Assembly (NCBI GenBank): GCA_028280485.1
Contig: JANQLS010000057.1
Location: 1 to 64,000 of the forward strand
DNA from: Planctomycetota bacterium
GTDB lineage: Bacteria > Planctomycetota > UBA8108 > JACQVS01
Length of the DNA: 64,000 nt
Reading direction: 5' to 3'
The position numbers and the translations under genes are program-made. The notes below the pieces were generated by a model, which saw only the letters and a list, made by a program, of their open reading frames with translations, was not told where the DNA came from and searched no databases. Positions 54,379 to 62,602 of this stretch are shown here, in pieces. Each line of letters starts with the position of its first letter. The stretch's first letter is position 1.

Positions 54379-56262
54379 ATGATACGAAATCGTTCTTCAA
54401 GACGAATGCCTTTCAACCGGTCCAGCACTTCTCCTCTGGAGAAGTGTTGGCTTTTTGTTGCAGCTCTATCTCTAAATCTAAACTTGCTCTCTCTTGCTCT
54501 GACGCATGAAGAGGATCCTGATTCTGTCCATGAAAATGACCTCCTTCCCGATCTTATCGTCATCGAAGAGTACCTTTACGATACGAAAGTTAAAACGGAT
54601 TCTGAAGGAAGACGCCTCCTTCTATTAGCCACGGCGACTGCCAATATTGGGCAAGGAGATTTAAGGGTCGAAGGGAGTAGAAAAGAAGATCACGATGATC
54701 ATTCCCCCCACGGTGATCCTGCTGACCACGATCACCACGATGATCACCACGTCGGAGACGAGGAAGAATCTCTCCATGAACTTGTAGAGCAAGTGATCAC
54801 CCAGAGTGATGGAAGTCATCGGAGACGTACCGCCGGTGCCTTTGAGTTTCATCCCGAACACCTTCATGTACATGTTGAAGCTTGGGCCGAATACAGATTA
54901 CGGGCTCGATTAGCCGATGGCCAACCCGGTGAAGTTCTCGCGACTGGGGGAAAAACCAGTTTTTGTTTAGTCGATCTACTTGTTCACGATACGGACCTCC
55001 CCCACTTTTCTAAAAAACCCACTTTCACAACTTGCCAGTCGAACGTCCAAGGGATTTCAGTCGGCTGGGCCGATTTTTATCATCGGGATCTCCCCGACCA
55101 AAACATCGATGTAACGGATATCCCCGATGGAATCTATTGGCTCGAGGTCGAGGTCGATCCCAACCATTCGTTCTTAGAAGAGGATGAAGAGAACAATATC
55201 GCCCGAGCCTTAGTTTCAATCGGTGACTCTCTCCTACTACAAAGAGATACTTACGAACCCAATGAAACTTTTACGATCGTCGATCGTCGGCTTACAGGAA
55301 TTCAAAACAGTCCTAACTTAGGTCCCTGCAATCCTTCCATCCGACTCCCCGGGATGTCTTTACACGAGGCGGCGGATGTCGATATCTACAAGTTCTACGT
55401 GAACGGCAACGGCTCTGAAGAAGATTTCGTTCACCTTGAGTTTGATTCGAATGAAACCCGCTTGGAATTAGAATTATTCGATTCCCAAGAAGACTCGATC
55501 CAGAAAAAGGTCAGTGAAACCGGTGAGCTTTGGATGAGCTTAAAGGACTTAGACAAAGGCTGGTATTACGTAAAAATCCTCAGCCCCGATGGAAAGGTTT
55601 GCGAGGATTACAGCTTGAAGATTTCCCCTCCAAAACAAACAACAAACCCTTTTATAAACATACTCAATCCCGCAGTTGGGGATCGAAGCCGACGTCATTC
55701 CATCGAGAATTATCGAGTCACCTGGGAGGCTCAAGATCCGGAAGAGGATGAGCTTTGGGTCGATGTGTATATCAACACCCAACCTCAACTCGATGGGAAT
55801 GAGTTCATGATCCCCGGAAGCCGTGCCATTCGAGGGGAGCTAGGCTTTCACATCCTTCACTCTGCGAGTATCGCTCCTGGAACCTATTGGGTCTACTGTC
55901 GAATCAAAGATGGTGGCTCCACCAGCGGGGCTTGGTCTGAAGGATCCGTCACTTTCGAACCCGAACCTATTTTTGTTCGCGGGGACTGCGATGGCGATGG
56001 TCGAGTTTTAGGAAGGCTCACCGATGCGTACTACATGCTTCGTTTCAACTTCATCGGTGACGTGAATCCCCCTTGCTTCTCAGCATGCGATGCCAATGGC
56101 GATGGTGTCTTCTTTGGCGACATCTCCGATCCCGTCTACCTCCTCTACCACAACTTCTTAGGCGGCCCCGCTCCCCCAGCGCCCTTTTTTCATTGTGGCT
56201 TTGGATTGCTCGAGACGGATCAGGAATTAGGCTGTGAACAATCAACGACGAGTTGTCCTTAA
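54379..56262 (+). CDS. Lysyl-oxidase-like secreted protein with His/Asp-rich insert and dockerin-like C-terminus
   Basis: The 627-residue protein has a hydrophobic signal (WLFVAALSLNLNLLSLALT). Its first half resembles the copper amine oxidase family of lysyl oxidases: LLPDLIVIEEYLYDTKV, then the His cluster HPEHLHVHVEAWAEYRLR (about 157), TSFCLVDLL (193), and GISVGWADFYHRDLPDQNID with an acidic NN-containing end. Three histidines are correctly grouped for copper. A His/Asp-rich block (about 102-134, HDHHDDHHVGDEEE) sits before the catalytic cluster and may bind metal. A PPC-like domain (about 330-415) and the dockerin-like module (531-627) follow. I choose ATG 54379, 13 bases after the preceding stop, with aagga at about 9 bases; a longer start would overlap that gene. 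Confidence 0.82.
   Translation: MIRNRSSRRMPFNRSSTSPLEKCWLFVAALSLNLNLLSLALTHEEDPDSVHENDLLPDLIVIEEYLYDTKVKTDSEGRRLLLLATATANIGQGDLRVEGSRKEDHDDHSPHGDPADHDHHDDHHVGDEEESLHELVEQVITQSDGSHRRRTAGAFEFHPEHLHVHVEAWAEYRLRARLADGQPGEVLATGGKTSFCLVDLLVHDTDLPHFSKKPTFTTCQSNVQGISVGWADFYHRDLPDQNIDVTDIPDGIYWLEVEVDPNHSFLEEDEENNIARALVSIGDSLLLQRDTYEPNETFTIVDRRLTGIQNSPNLGPCNPSIRLPGMSLHEAADVDIYKFYVNGNGSEEDFVHLEFDSNETRLELELFDSQEDSIQKKVSETGELWMSLKDLDKGWYYVKILSPDGKVCEDYSLKISPPKQTTNPFINILNPAVGDRSRRHSIENYRVTWEAQDPEEDELWVDVYINTQPQLDGNEFMIPGSRAIRGELGFHILHSASIAPGTYWVYCRIKDGGSTSGAWSEGSVTFEPEPIFVRGDCDGDGRVLGRLTDAYYMLRFNFIGDVNPPCFSACDANGDGVFFGDISDPVYLLYHNFLGGPAPPAPFFHCGFGLLETDQELGCEQSTTSCP
55972..56262 (+). other. Dockerin-like C-terminal module of the lysyl-oxidase-like protein
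   Basis: 96 residues: FVRGDCDGDGRVLGRLTDAY and CDANGDGVFFGDISDPV, then YHNFLGG, with six cysteines. The first loop carries an insertion (VLGRLTDA), so it departs from the standard spacing. Confidence 0.7.
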
Positions 56263-56282
56263 TCTAGACCCAAAATCACGAC

Positions 56283-56298
56283 GGCCTTATTAAAGGCC
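56283..56298. terminator. Small hairpin between convergent genes
   Basis: A 6-bp stem (ggcctt / aaggcc) with a 4-base loop, lying 20 bases past one stop and 12 before the other. It has no T tract on either strand. Confidence 0.35.
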
Positions 56299-56309
56299 TA
56301 CAAATGGAG

Positions 56310-56852
56310 TTACTTCAAATCAGATTCAGGTCCATGCTCCCGAGTAGGATTTTGGTTGTAGGCTTTTGTACCCCCGGGGGGAATACTTAAAAAATTCCAA
56401 TCCGAACCACGAATCTCTCGACCGATTTGAACCATTTGACCCACATGATAACTGGTATGAGCAAGTGACCGGCAAAGTGCATGGTGAACACTTAACTCCT
56501 GTCCCCGTATTTTAATTCCATCTTGAAGATTGGCATCAACCACACTTGATAGACAATCGAAAAGCGTACTCCAACCGTCTTCCCATTTATCTAGGAGTTC
56601 AGATTTTCCTGCTTTTCTAAATTCAAATTCACCCTCACGATCACGCCAAGATTTTTCACCATCCGAAATTAAAAAATCAGTGAAGCGGGATTTCAAATTT
56701 CCACTTATATGCCACACGATCGTTGCTATAGAGTTTTGGGTATCTTTGGCTCTCCAGCTGAACTCTTCTCCATTTAATTGCTGAAGAACACCAAGACCAA
56801 GCTCATAGTATCTACGAAATTCTGATTCAAAACTTGAGATAATAACTTTCAT
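56310..56852 (-). CDS. DUF1572 / DinB-like fold protein
   Basis: A 180-residue protein of the DinB-like four-helix fold, DUF1572 group. The signature is IVWHISGNLKSRFTDFLISDGEKSWRDRE (parts: WHISGNLKSRFTDFL, SDGEKSWRDRE), with a second metal-ligand region ALCRSLAHTSYHVGQM. The His residues at the N-terminal WH and in the HTSYH motif fit the three-histidine metal site of the family; the reaction is not known. Its ATG overlaps the upstream HTTM gene stop (ATGA), and it is the last gene of a four-gene operon. Confidence 0.85.
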   Translation of the reverse strand: MKVIISSFESEFRRYYELGLGVLQQLNGEEFSWRAKDTQNSIATIVWHISGNLKSRFTDFLISDGEKSWRDREGEFEFRKAGKSELLDKWEDGWSTLFDCLSSVVDANLQDGIKIRGQELSVHHALCRSLAHTSYHVGQMVQIGREIRGSDWNFLSIPPGGTKAYNQNPTREHGPESDLK

Positions 56853-57799
56853 TCAGGGGCTCCATTAGAAACATAACGATGATTCAGTCGTGATATCTTC
56901 TCTTCAATTTTTTCGGCAAATCCAGGATTCACAAATAAAATTAGAAAAGTACACATCTGAAAATTAAAGAAACCCACCTTGTACATGGTAAGCCCGATCA
57001 TCAGTTGAAATCCTAAAGCCCATAGAATTCCAAATCGACGCAACTTAGGAACTGTAAATAAAATGGGAGCTAATAACTCAAAAGCTAAAGCACTGTGCTG
57101 CAGGGCGGCCCAACACCAAAGGGGCAATGTCCTGATCATCCAAGCACAAAACTCCGTTCGATAGATCCCACTCGATTGAGTCAACAAGACGTCCGAAACC
57201 CCCTGAAACCAACCCGAAAAATGCCATGCTCCATCGCGGTAAATACCGCCAATTAAAACCCAATCTCCAAAAATGGCCTTGGAAGTTCCGGCTGTAAAAA
57301 GAATGAGAATCATCCCCGCTTGGATCGTTCGAACAACCCAGCGTGATTGAAGAATAAGGGATGCTCCATCCGATTCACGGAAAGAAACCTCTCTGGGCGC
57401 TAACAATAAAATAGCATAAATAGCCACAAAAAGATTATTCAGCGTGAAGGCTGCATCGGTATCGGCGAAGGTCATGTAAAAAACGCCACCGAATACCAAC
57501 AGAAGAACCCATTTCTTTTGATAACCCAAAATGAGACTACAAATGAGTCCCAAGAAAGGAATGACAAAAAGCAAACCGTACCCCGAAGGGATTAAGGGTA
57601 AAGGCGGTGAAGTCCATTCAAATTCTGATTCAGGACTCACGTGAAAACCATCGGGAGTGAGCCACTCTCCAACCGTCATCGAACGGTCGATCACATAGAT
57701 AAGTAATGAAAATGAAAAACATCGTATAAAAAGTTTGAGCCTCGCCGTGCTCTCAGCCCCAAACCAAAAGAGATTGATTTTTTGAAGAAAGGAAACCAA
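56849..57799 (-). CDS. HTTM-like (vitamin-K-dependent gamma-carboxylase-related) membrane protein
   Basis: The 316-residue protein has about seven to eight hydrophobic segments and the general outline of HTTM/VKGC-related membrane proteins: ARLKLFIRCFSFSLLIYVID at the start, GTSKAIFGDWVLIGGIYRDG in the middle and HSALAFELLAPILFTVPKLRRFG near the C-terminus. Catalytic activity is not established for most bacterial members. The start is TTG 57799: ggagg lies 7 bases upstream, overlapping the last codons of the preceding gene, whereas an ATG 14 codons earlier would overlap it by 41 bases without such a site. The two membrane genes are therefore translationally coupled. Confidence 0.78.
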   Translation of the reverse strand: MVSFLQKINLFWFGAESTARLKLFIRCFSFSLLIYVIDRSMTVGEWLTPDGFHVSPESEFEWTSPPLPLIPSGYGLLFVIPFLGLICSLILGYQKKWVLLLVFGGVFYMTFADTDAAFTLNNLFVAIYAILLLAPREVSFRESDGASLILQSRWVVRTIQAGMILILFTAGTSKAIFGDWVLIGGIYRDGAWHFSGWFQGVSDVLLTQSSGIYRTEFCAWMIRTLPLWCWAALQHSALAFELLAPILFTVPKLRRFGILWALGFQLMIGLTMYKVGFFNFQMCTFLILFVNPGFAEKIEEKISRLNHRYVSNGAPE

Positions 57800-57800
57800 C

Positions 57801-58427
57801 TTACTTCCTCCCCTTGAACACCACTGGAAAGCCCACCGCAAAACGGTTTCGATTTAACTGAGAAAAATCGGTTTTCTTCCACGAGCCTTGGGGATTCTTG
57901 AGTTCCTCCTCAGAAACATCATAAAACGTACCAATAAATCGAACGGCTGTTATCGTCGGTTCATCCGGATGAAGATCAGCCATTCGTTTTTTGATCCATT
58001 GAGCCATTTCAACTTTCTGGTGGTTGATTTTATTAATCGTTTCCTTGTAAGCCTCTTTATGGGGAGCGGCCTCAGCTTCGCCGAGAAGCAAAAACCACGA
58101 TTCGAGACGATGGTCGATGCGGCTTCGATGTCCGAAGGTATCCATGGGGAAAAAACCATCGTAGGGCAAAGGAAACCACTCTCCATTCACTTCTTTTTGG
58201 ATTTCAACGTGGTACACGTTCCAATTTGGAATTCGCTTGGGAAATAAATTAGCGAGGTGATGGAGGCGGTTTAAATGGGTCTGACGGAACAAGGATTGAT
58301 GGGTTAATCCCGTGTAAGTACTCGGAAAAAGCCAAAGGATAACGACCAATAAAAATGCAGCGTAAGATCCAAAGGATGTCACCTTTTTTAATCGCTGAAA
58401 CGGGTCTTCATTCGCTGGGACAGCCAT
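57801..58427 (-). CDS. Membrane-anchored protein of unknown function, probable partner of the HTTM protein
   Basis: A 208-residue protein with one N-terminal membrane segment (about residues 19-36, SYAAFLLVVILWLFPSTYTG) and a soluble part: NLFPKRIPNWNVYHVEIQKE, then WFPLPYDGFFPMDTFGHRSR. I do not recognise it with certainty. Its layout, with a Trp/Pro-rich segment after one TM and a HTTM gene as neighbour, recalls the small companion proteins (DUF5819-like) found beside HTTM genes; that is inference. It sits 3 bases after the IolG-like gene and couples to the HTTM gene. Confidence 0.6.
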   Translation of the reverse strand: MAVPANEDPFQRLKKVTSFGSYAAFLLVVILWLFPSTYTGLTHQSLFRQTHLNRLHHLANLFPKRIPNWNVYHVEIQKEVNGEWFPLPYDGFFPMDTFGHRSRIDHRLESWFLLLGEAEAAPHKEAYKETINKINHQKVEMAQWIKKRMADLHPDEPTITAVRFIGTFYDVSEEELKNPQGSWKKTDFSQLNRNRFAVGFPVVFKGRK

Positions 58428-58430
58428 AGT

Positions 58431-59438
58431 TTATTCAATTTGATTCTCGATATCCTCGAAAGCGAGAACTCTCTTTTCTCGAGCTGCGATCCCTAAACCC
58501 CCCGCTAAAATATGATTGGTACGCACTTGCTCATGGGTTACGGGCATCGGTTTATTATTTTTTAAACACTCGATGAAACATTCGATCTCTCGAACGTACG
58601 CTTCTTTATAACGAGTCGGAAACGAGTAATCAATTTGAGGACGATTGAATCCACTCTCATTTGCGTGAACCAGAGAGAGTTTGTGCCGATTTTCGGCCTG
58701 GAGCATTCCCCCCGTACCAAAAGCTTCAATCCTTTGATCGTAACCGTAGGAACAATGACGACTGTTGTCGATGGTCGCGATCACTCCACTGGCAAAACTA
58801 AAAGTGACCACCGCATTATCCACATCCCCGATGGCGCCGATTTCCTCATCCATCGCACTACTGAAGGCCGCGATGTGAGTGGGTTTCTCCTGGACGATAT
58901 GACAAACCATATCGATATCGTGAATCATGCAATCGTGGTAGATCCCCCCGGAATCTTTGAGGTATTCCAGTGCGGGAACCGGATTGTCTCGGGAGGCGGA
59001 ACGAAGGTATTGAAGTTTCCCGATGTCTCCGCCGTGCACACCCTGAACTAAGGCATCGAAGGAAGCATCGAAGCGGCGTTGAAAACCCACAAACAAGGGA
59101 AGATGGGTTTCCTGAGCTTTTTTGTAACTCTCATCAATTTCAACGAGAGTATTACCCAGGGGTTTCTCGGTGAACACCGGTTTTCCGGCTTCGAAGGCCT
59201 GAATAACGTATTCGAAGTGACTCTCGGTGGGAGAAGCAATGATCACTCCCTCGACATCATCCCTCTCCATCGCCTCTTTAGCGGTTGGCGCCCATTCCGC
59301 TCCCCAAGTTTCAGCAACGGCTTTGGCTCGATCGGTATCAACATCGAAAACAACCTGAGTCTTGCTACCTTCAAGGAGCTTCAAGCTATTTAAATGAAAA
59401 TGCCCCGCTCGACCGAGGCCTAAGACTGCAAAGTTCAT
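58431..59438 (-). CDS. Inositol 2-dehydrogenase-like Gfo/Idh/MocA oxidoreductase
   Basis: A 335-residue cytoplasmic NAD(P)-dependent dehydrogenase. The Rossmann motif VLGLGRAGHFHLN is at the N-terminus. The catalytic lysine is in PVFTEKPLG, and GGIYHDCMIHDIDMVCHI carries the DxxxH pair of the inositol dehydrogenase branch (IolG and similar). It has no export signal, unlike the other member of this family in the window. The substrate could be myo-inositol, another inositol or a related polyol. It leads a four-gene minus-strand operon with the two membrane-protein genes and DUF1572, an unusual set for an inositol enzyme. Confidence 0.85.
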   Translation of the reverse strand: MNFAVLGLGRAGHFHLNSLKLLEGSKTQVVFDVDTDRAKAVAETWGAEWAPTAKEAMERDDVEGVIIASPTESHFEYVIQAFEAGKPVFTEKPLGNTLVEIDESYKKAQETHLPLFVGFQRRFDASFDALVQGVHGGDIGKLQYLRSASRDNPVPALEYLKDSGGIYHDCMIHDIDMVCHIVQEKPTHIAAFSSAMDEEIGAIGDVDNAVVTFSFASGVIATIDNSRHCSYGYDQRIEAFGTGGMLQAENRHKLSLVHANESGFNRPQIDYSFPTRYKEAYVREIECFIECLKNNKPMPVTHEQVRTNHILAGGLGIAAREKRVLAFEDIENQIE

Positions 59439-59661
59439 TTTTAAATTTGGGTCTTTAAAGATTCTGATTCAGCCTTTAAGGGGCTTTAATAAATTTCATA
59501 AGCTCATAGTATTTCATTTGCAATGAATGACAAGTCTATTCAATGAGAAGAATTCGACTTAAAATGTTCGATCACAAACGGGGAAACCCTCGAGTCAAAA
59601 GTCAGAAATCGTTAGGATGTACGGCTTGAATAAAAAGTCCTTCTCACTTGAAACAAAAGAC

Positions 59662-61023
59662 ATGCGTTCCACCTTAACCCTCAGTTTATTTTTTATCTTT
59701 CTTCCTCCTATCAGCGCTGATGATTGGCCTCAGTGGTTAGGCCCCAAGCGTGATTCCGTCTGGCGTGAATCAGGGATTATAAAAACATTCCCCAAAGACG
59801 GCCCCAAGCTCCGCTGGGAAGTTGCTATTCAGGGTGGCTACACGGGACCTGCGGTGGCTGATGGAAAAGTCTACGTCATGGATTGGATTCCAAAGCCTAG
59901 CCAGGAAGAGCCTAAAAACCTCAACGAGGGTGAAATCCCCAAGAACCATAACTTCGTTAGAGAACTCCAATCGGGCACTGAGCGAGTGATCTGCTTAAAT
60001 GAAAAAGATGGTTCTGAGCTTTGGACTCATGAGTACGCGGCGAATTACACCACCGTCACCATGTACGCCATCGGTCCACGCTGTACTCCGGCCGTGGATG
60101 GTGATCGAGTCTACACCTTGGGATCGGAAGGGGATCTCAAATGTCTGCGAACAAGTGATGGTAAAGAAATATGGGCTAAGAATTTCGTCACAGACTATCA
60201 AGCAAAAGTCGCCTTTTGGGGCTTCTCTTCCCATCCTCTTATCGAAAAAGACAAACTGATCACGATCGTGGGAGGAAAGGAAAGCCTCGTTATCGCCTTC
60301 GATAAAAAGACGGGTAAAGAAATATGGAAAGCCAACAGTTCTATCCGACCTCCCGGGGAGCCTGGGTACTGCGCTCCTGTGATTTATGAAATTGCGGGTG
60401 AACGTCAACTCTTGATATGGCACGCCAAGGGCTTGTTAGCGCTCAACCCAAAAACAGGAAAGCAACTGTGGGAAGTGGGCTTCCTCCCAACCTTCAACAT
60501 GACGATCGGTATGCCTCGCTGGGAAAAGAACAAGATTTTTATGATGGCTTTTAGTCGAAAGTCCTGGGCTGTCGAAGTGCATCCCGAAGGGCGTTCAGCA
60601 AAAATTGCTTGGCGCGGAAATACCAAAATCGGCATCGGAGGAGTCATGAACTCCCCCATCATTCAAGACGGATATATCTATGGCTGTGGAGTGAGCGGTC
60701 GATACACCTGTGCGAAGTTAGAAAACGGCGAACGCATGTGGACGACCTACGCTCCGACCTCCAACAGCCGTCACATTCACTGGGGAAACGCCTTTACCGT
60801 GAAGCACGAAGATCGCTTCTTCATCGCCAATGATTTAGGTGAATTGGTCCTAGCGAAACTTTCCCCCGAAAAATACGAAGAAATTTCGCGAGTAAAGCTC
60901 ATCGAGCCTACTCACGCCATCGGATCTCGAAAAGTTGTTTGGTCTCATCCCGCTTTTGCCCAGAAGAGTGTTTATTTAAGAAACGACAAAGTTTTAAAAT
61001 GTTACTCGCTTGCCGAACAGTAA
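59662..61023 (+). CDS. Exported PQQ-like (BamB-type) beta-propeller protein
   Basis: A 453-residue exported propeller of the quinoprotein/BamB type common in planctomycetes. It starts with a signal peptide (LTLSLFFIFLPPISA) and DDWPQWLGPKRDSVW. PQQ-type blades follow: GSELWTHEYA, DGKEIWAKNF, TGKEIWKANSS, TGKQLWEVGF and LENGERMWTTYA. No catalytic PQQ-dehydrogenase residues stand out, so a structural or binding role is possible. ATG 59662 places the signal peptide at the N-terminus; an upstream ATG at 59617 would add 15 unlikely residues. A family A repeat pair separates it from the next gene. Confidence 0.85.
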   Translation: MRSTLTLSLFFIFLPPISADDWPQWLGPKRDSVWRESGIIKTFPKDGPKLRWEVAIQGGYTGPAVADGKVYVMDWIPKPSQEEPKNLNEGEIPKNHNFVRELQSGTERVICLNEKDGSELWTHEYAANYTTVTMYAIGPRCTPAVDGDRVYTLGSEGDLKCLRTSDGKEIWAKNFVTDYQAKVAFWGFSSHPLIEKDKLITIVGGKESLVIAFDKKTGKEIWKANSSIRPPGEPGYCAPVIYEIAGERQLLIWHAKGLLALNPKTGKQLWEVGFLPTFNMTIGMPRWEKNKIFMMAFSRKSWAVEVHPEGRSAKIAWRGNTKIGIGGVMNSPIIQDGYIYGCGVSGRYTCAKLENGERMWTTYAPTSNSRHIHWGNAFTVKHEDRFFIANDLGELVLAKLSPEKYEEISRVKLIEPTHAIGSRKVVWSHPAFAQKSVYLRNDKVLKCYSLAEQ

Positions 61024-61077
61024 CAATGGTCGCCACCATTGGTTGGGTGAGGATAACCTTAAAGTTGCCCGACCAAA

Positions 61078-61097
61078 AGACTGGCGTCTTTTGCTAC
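61078..61097. repeat. Single arm of an intergenic hairpin family (family E)
   Basis: The block gactggcgtcttttgctac matches one arm of the 62417-62490 hairpin exactly. No partner arm is next to it; a family A arm begins directly behind it. Confidence 0.7.
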
Positions 61098-61098
61098 T

Positions 61099-61177
61099 CC
61101 CCTCGCTAGCGCTTCGGGCTAGTTAATATAACGACCCTTAAAGATAATCTTAACTAGCCCGAAGCGCTAGCGAGGGG
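61099..61177. repeat. Inside-out copy of the family A palindrome
   Basis: Two perfect 28-base arms are present (61099-61126 and 61150-61177), but in reverse order to the other copies: the ends normally facing the loop point outward. The 23-base centre is A/T-rich. The other four copies have cccctcg ends inside. Confidence 0.85.
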
Positions 61178-61234
61178 AAATTCTCAAATCATTTAAAGAT
61201 ATTAAATTCACCGCGCAAAGAAAAAGGAACATTC

Positions 61235-62395
61235 ATGAAGAGTTTACAGTTAGGCATCGCCATACTCCTGTTTGTATTAACGAGTTTGAACGTTAGTTAC
61301 GCCAAAGACAAAGTCATCGAAGGTCCCGCTCAACCTTTCTTCAATAAGGAAAGCCTCAAAATCGGACAAGTCTTTAAAAGCGAACGCTTCCCCAATATCG
61401 TTGTGACGATGAAAGGTACCCTCCTAGCTTCTTGGGGACAGAGATCCGTTCGAGTGAAACGAAGCGAAGATGGCGGGAAAACTTGGGGAAAAGCCATCAT
61501 GATCTCGAATCCCGGCTTTCAATCTGGTGGCTTAACCGTCGATGAAAACTCAGGTGATATCATCGCCTTTGTCGAAGACCGTCATCCCCCCGCGAACATC
61601 ACCGTCTTCAGAAGTAAAGACGATGGGAAGACTTGGAAGAAGCAAGAAGCCAAATTCAATAAAGACAGCAAAGGGAACATGCCTCACCTTCATATGAACG
61701 AACACGGCATCACCCTTCGTCATGGAAAGTTTAAAGGGAGGTTGATTCGACCTTCTCGCTACTACGGAAAAGTAAACGCCCGAAGTGAATGGCCTAATCA
61801 CTATACCAATGCCATTTACAGTGACGATGGAGGGAAGACATGGCAGACGAGCGATCCCTTCCCCGAAATGGGTTTAGGTGAAGCCTGTATCGTCGAACTC
61901 TCCGATGGACGCCTCTATTACAATTCTCGAGTTCACTGGGAAAAACGCCCGAAGAACCTTCGACGACGCGAAGCCTGGAGCACCGACGGAGGCAAAACTT
62001 GGACCAACTACCGTATTATCGATGCCCTTCCTGATGGCCCGCAAAACACCAACTATGGTTGCATGGGTGGTTTGGCCAGGCTTCCGATCAAAGGAAAAGA
62101 CATTTTAGTTTACACTAATTGTGATAGCCCCAGCGGGAGAAGATTAGGAACTGCTTGGGCGAGTTTTGACGGAGGAAAAACTTGGCCGATCAAACGCTTG
62201 ATCACCAAAGGTGGCTTCGCTTACTCCTCGACGATCGCTGGTCGCCCCGGTACGGCGACGGAAGGTTTTGTATATTGCCACTATGAAGGCGGCGGATCTC
62301 AGGTGGCCAAGTTTAATATCAGTTGGGTACTCGGGGGAAAAGAAACGGGTGATGGTAAGGTTCCTGAGTGGGCGAAAAAGTTAGTTAAAAAGTAA
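61235..62395 (+). CDS. Exported sialidase-like (Asp-box, BNR) beta-propeller protein
   Basis: A 386-residue exported protein with a signal peptide (LGIAILLFVLTSLNVSYA) and at least five Asp-box repeats: RSEDGGKTWGK, RSKDDGKTWKK, SDDGGKTWQT, STDGGKTWTN and SFDGGKTWPI. The fold is the six-bladed sialidase propeller. The glutamate region LGEACIVELSDGRLYYNSR fits the E/Y site of the family. It may cleave sialic acid or another sugar, or only bind glycan; substrate is not shown. The start has aaagga at 6 bases. Confidence 0.85.
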   Translation: MKSLQLGIAILLFVLTSLNVSYAKDKVIEGPAQPFFNKESLKIGQVFKSERFPNIVVTMKGTLLASWGQRSVRVKRSEDGGKTWGKAIMISNPGFQSGGLTVDENSGDIIAFVEDRHPPANITVFRSKDDGKTWKKQEAKFNKDSKGNMPHLHMNEHGITLRHGKFKGRLIRPSRYYGKVNARSEWPNHYTNAIYSDDGGKTWQTSDPFPEMGLGEACIVELSDGRLYYNSRVHWEKRPKNLRRREAWSTDGGKTWTNYRIIDALPDGPQNTNYGCMGGLARLPIKGKDILVYTNCDSPSGRRLGTAWASFDGGKTWPIKRLITKGGFAYSSTIAGRPGTATEGFVYCHYEGGGSQVAKFNISWVLGGKETGDGKVPEWAKKLVKK

Positions 62396-62416
62396 AATTA
62401 AACGTTCACTCATCAG

Positions 62417-62490
62417 TAGCAAAAAACGCCAGTTTTTTGTTCGATGGACTTTTTAGTTTGTCCACCAATAGACTGGCGTCTTTTGCTACA
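62417..62490. repeat. Hairpin of family E
   Basis: Arms gtagcaaaaaacgccag (62417-62433) and ctggcgtcttttgctac (62474-62490) pair with two mismatches. The loop is about 40 bases, which includes a second inner inverted pair (gatggac/gtccacc). It lies 20 bases past the sialidase stop. Confidence 0.75.
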
Positions 62491-62602
62491 AAGAGAATTT
62501 GACGTCACTATTTTAATCCAGCGCATAACAAATTTGTAACCGATCAGTTCTCTCGCTTTAAATAAATCCGTATTGATCTTTTTTAGGCTATGATAGATCA
62601 AT

